51,665 nt of DNA from contig CALUUI010000014.1 in the NCBI GenBank assembly GCA_944323925.1, positions 1 through 51,665 of the forward strand, in the 5' to 3' direction. The stretch is from Candidatus Gastranaerophilales bacterium (GTDB lineage Bacteria; Cyanobacteriota; Vampirovibrionia; Gastranaerophilales; Gastranaerophilaceae). The notes beneath the pieces were generated by a model. That model searched no databases and was not told the origin of the DNA. It was given only the letters and a program-made list of their open reading frames with translations. How positions within the stretch are numbered: position 1 is the first letter of the stretch; the number at the start of each line of letters is the position of its first letter. The translations under genes and the position numbers were made by a program. Shown here piece by piece: positions 51,285 through 51,665 of this stretch.

Positions 51285-51314
51285 TTGACAATTAAGGTAT
51301 AAAGCTGATATGTT
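51285..51314 (+). promoter_or_regulatory. tRNA-Leu promoter
   Basis: TTGACA (51285-51290), 18-bp spacing, TATGTT (51309-51314), then the tRNA 5' end at 51327. The rest of the intergenic space from 51098 contains no other gene that I can support. Confidence 0.65.
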
Positions 51315-51326
51315 ATAGATAACCAA

Positions 51327-51408
<82 letters not shown>

Positions 51409-51417
51409 AATAACAAT

Positions 51418-51442
51418 AAAGAAGCCGAAAGGCTTCTTTTTT
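51418..51442 (+). terminator. Terminator after tRNA-Leu
   Basis: GAAGCC-GAAA-GGCTTC (51421-51436), extended by A/T pairs and followed by six T. It has a stable GAAA tetraloop. A second identical copy stands at 51615-51639. Confidence 0.9.
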
Positions 51443-51614
51443 ATTGCCCCGAAAAAAGAGACGAGAACTCTTCGCAATGCGGAGCATTGCCTGAGTTCGA
51501 GCGGGAGGCGGCAGAGAGCGGAGCGATTTTGCGAAGTGCAAAGCACGAAAGCAAAACGCGGAGACTCGTTTAATGCCGCCGAGCAAGAGAGTCTCTTCTC
51601 GCCCAAATAACAAT

Positions 51615-51639
51615 AAAGAAGCCGAAAGGCTTCTTTTTT
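51615..51639 (+). terminator. Second copy of the tRNA-Leu terminator
   Basis: Identical to the hairpin at 51418-51442, inside the second repeat copy. It follows the orphan tRNA 3' end rather than a full tRNA. Confidence 0.8.
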
Positions 51640-51665
51640 ATTGCCCCGAAAAAAGAGACGAGAAC

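Overview
The window is AT-rich chromosomal DNA from an anaerobic bacterium. Anaerobic life is suggested by a hybrid cluster protein and a CoA-disulfide-reductase-type oxidoreductase. My best guess for the lineage is a gut non-photosynthetic cyanobacterial relative (Melainabacteria/Vampirovibrionia, Gastranaerophilales type). The guess rests on a Gram-negative-type single-chain DnaE, several membrane or coiled-coil proteins that match no common family I know, and overall gene style. No marker here proves it.

Layout. (1) Positions 1-2985 are accessory: a tyrosine recombinase cut by the left edge, 11-bp iterons, a HipB/HipA toxin-antitoxin pair whose HipA frame is broken in a G7 tract, two tandem small XRE repressors with paired palindromic operators, and a small HAD-like protein. 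(2) Positions 3089-8395 hold a QueD-like protein with a zinc ribbon, the hybrid cluster protein Hcp, a DtxR-type metalloregulator with a visible promoter and operator driving an unknown membrane protein, and a 508-residue internally duplicated membrane protein. (3) Positions 8525-29962 are mostly housekeeping: rqcP, a YqaA-like protein, dnaE, rpmH, folE2, aroQ, a CoA-disulfide-reductase-like/cysK/cysE run, wecB, smpB, a radical SAM protein, a Ski2-like helicase, a uridine-kinase-like protein, maf and era. The block ends in an orphan solute-binding protein and a MotA/MotB-like (ZorAB-like) pair beside an exported protein. (4) Positions 30216-37971 are a seven-gene surface-polysaccharide operon: two glycosyltransferases, two hexapeptide acyltransferases, a MenD-like ThDP enzyme, an SDR and a pyruvyltransferase. 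A MATE transporter follows. (5) Positions 39476-45522 hold a degenerate Hcp paralogue, a short GlcF-like ferredoxin protein, glmU, an LSm-like small protein and two lineage-type unknown proteins, one FliK-like. (6) Positions 45531-51097 hold a YhaN/YhaO (SbcCD-like) pair and a GAF-GGDEF-HD-GYP protein. (7) The right end carries tRNA-Leu(UAG), its terminator, and a 197-bp repeat that duplicates the tRNA 3' end.

How the genes work together. WecB and GlmU supply UDP-amino sugars that could feed the polysaccharide operon. The CysK/CysE pair makes cysteine. Era, SmpB and RqcP serve ribosome assembly and rescue. Many genes are tightly packed with TAATG or ATGA overlaps. Several (hipB, smpB, the gene at 44446, and perhaps a 16-codon ORF at 8642) have a -10 box about 6-10 nt before the start codon and no Shine-Dalgarno, which suggests leaderless mRNAs.
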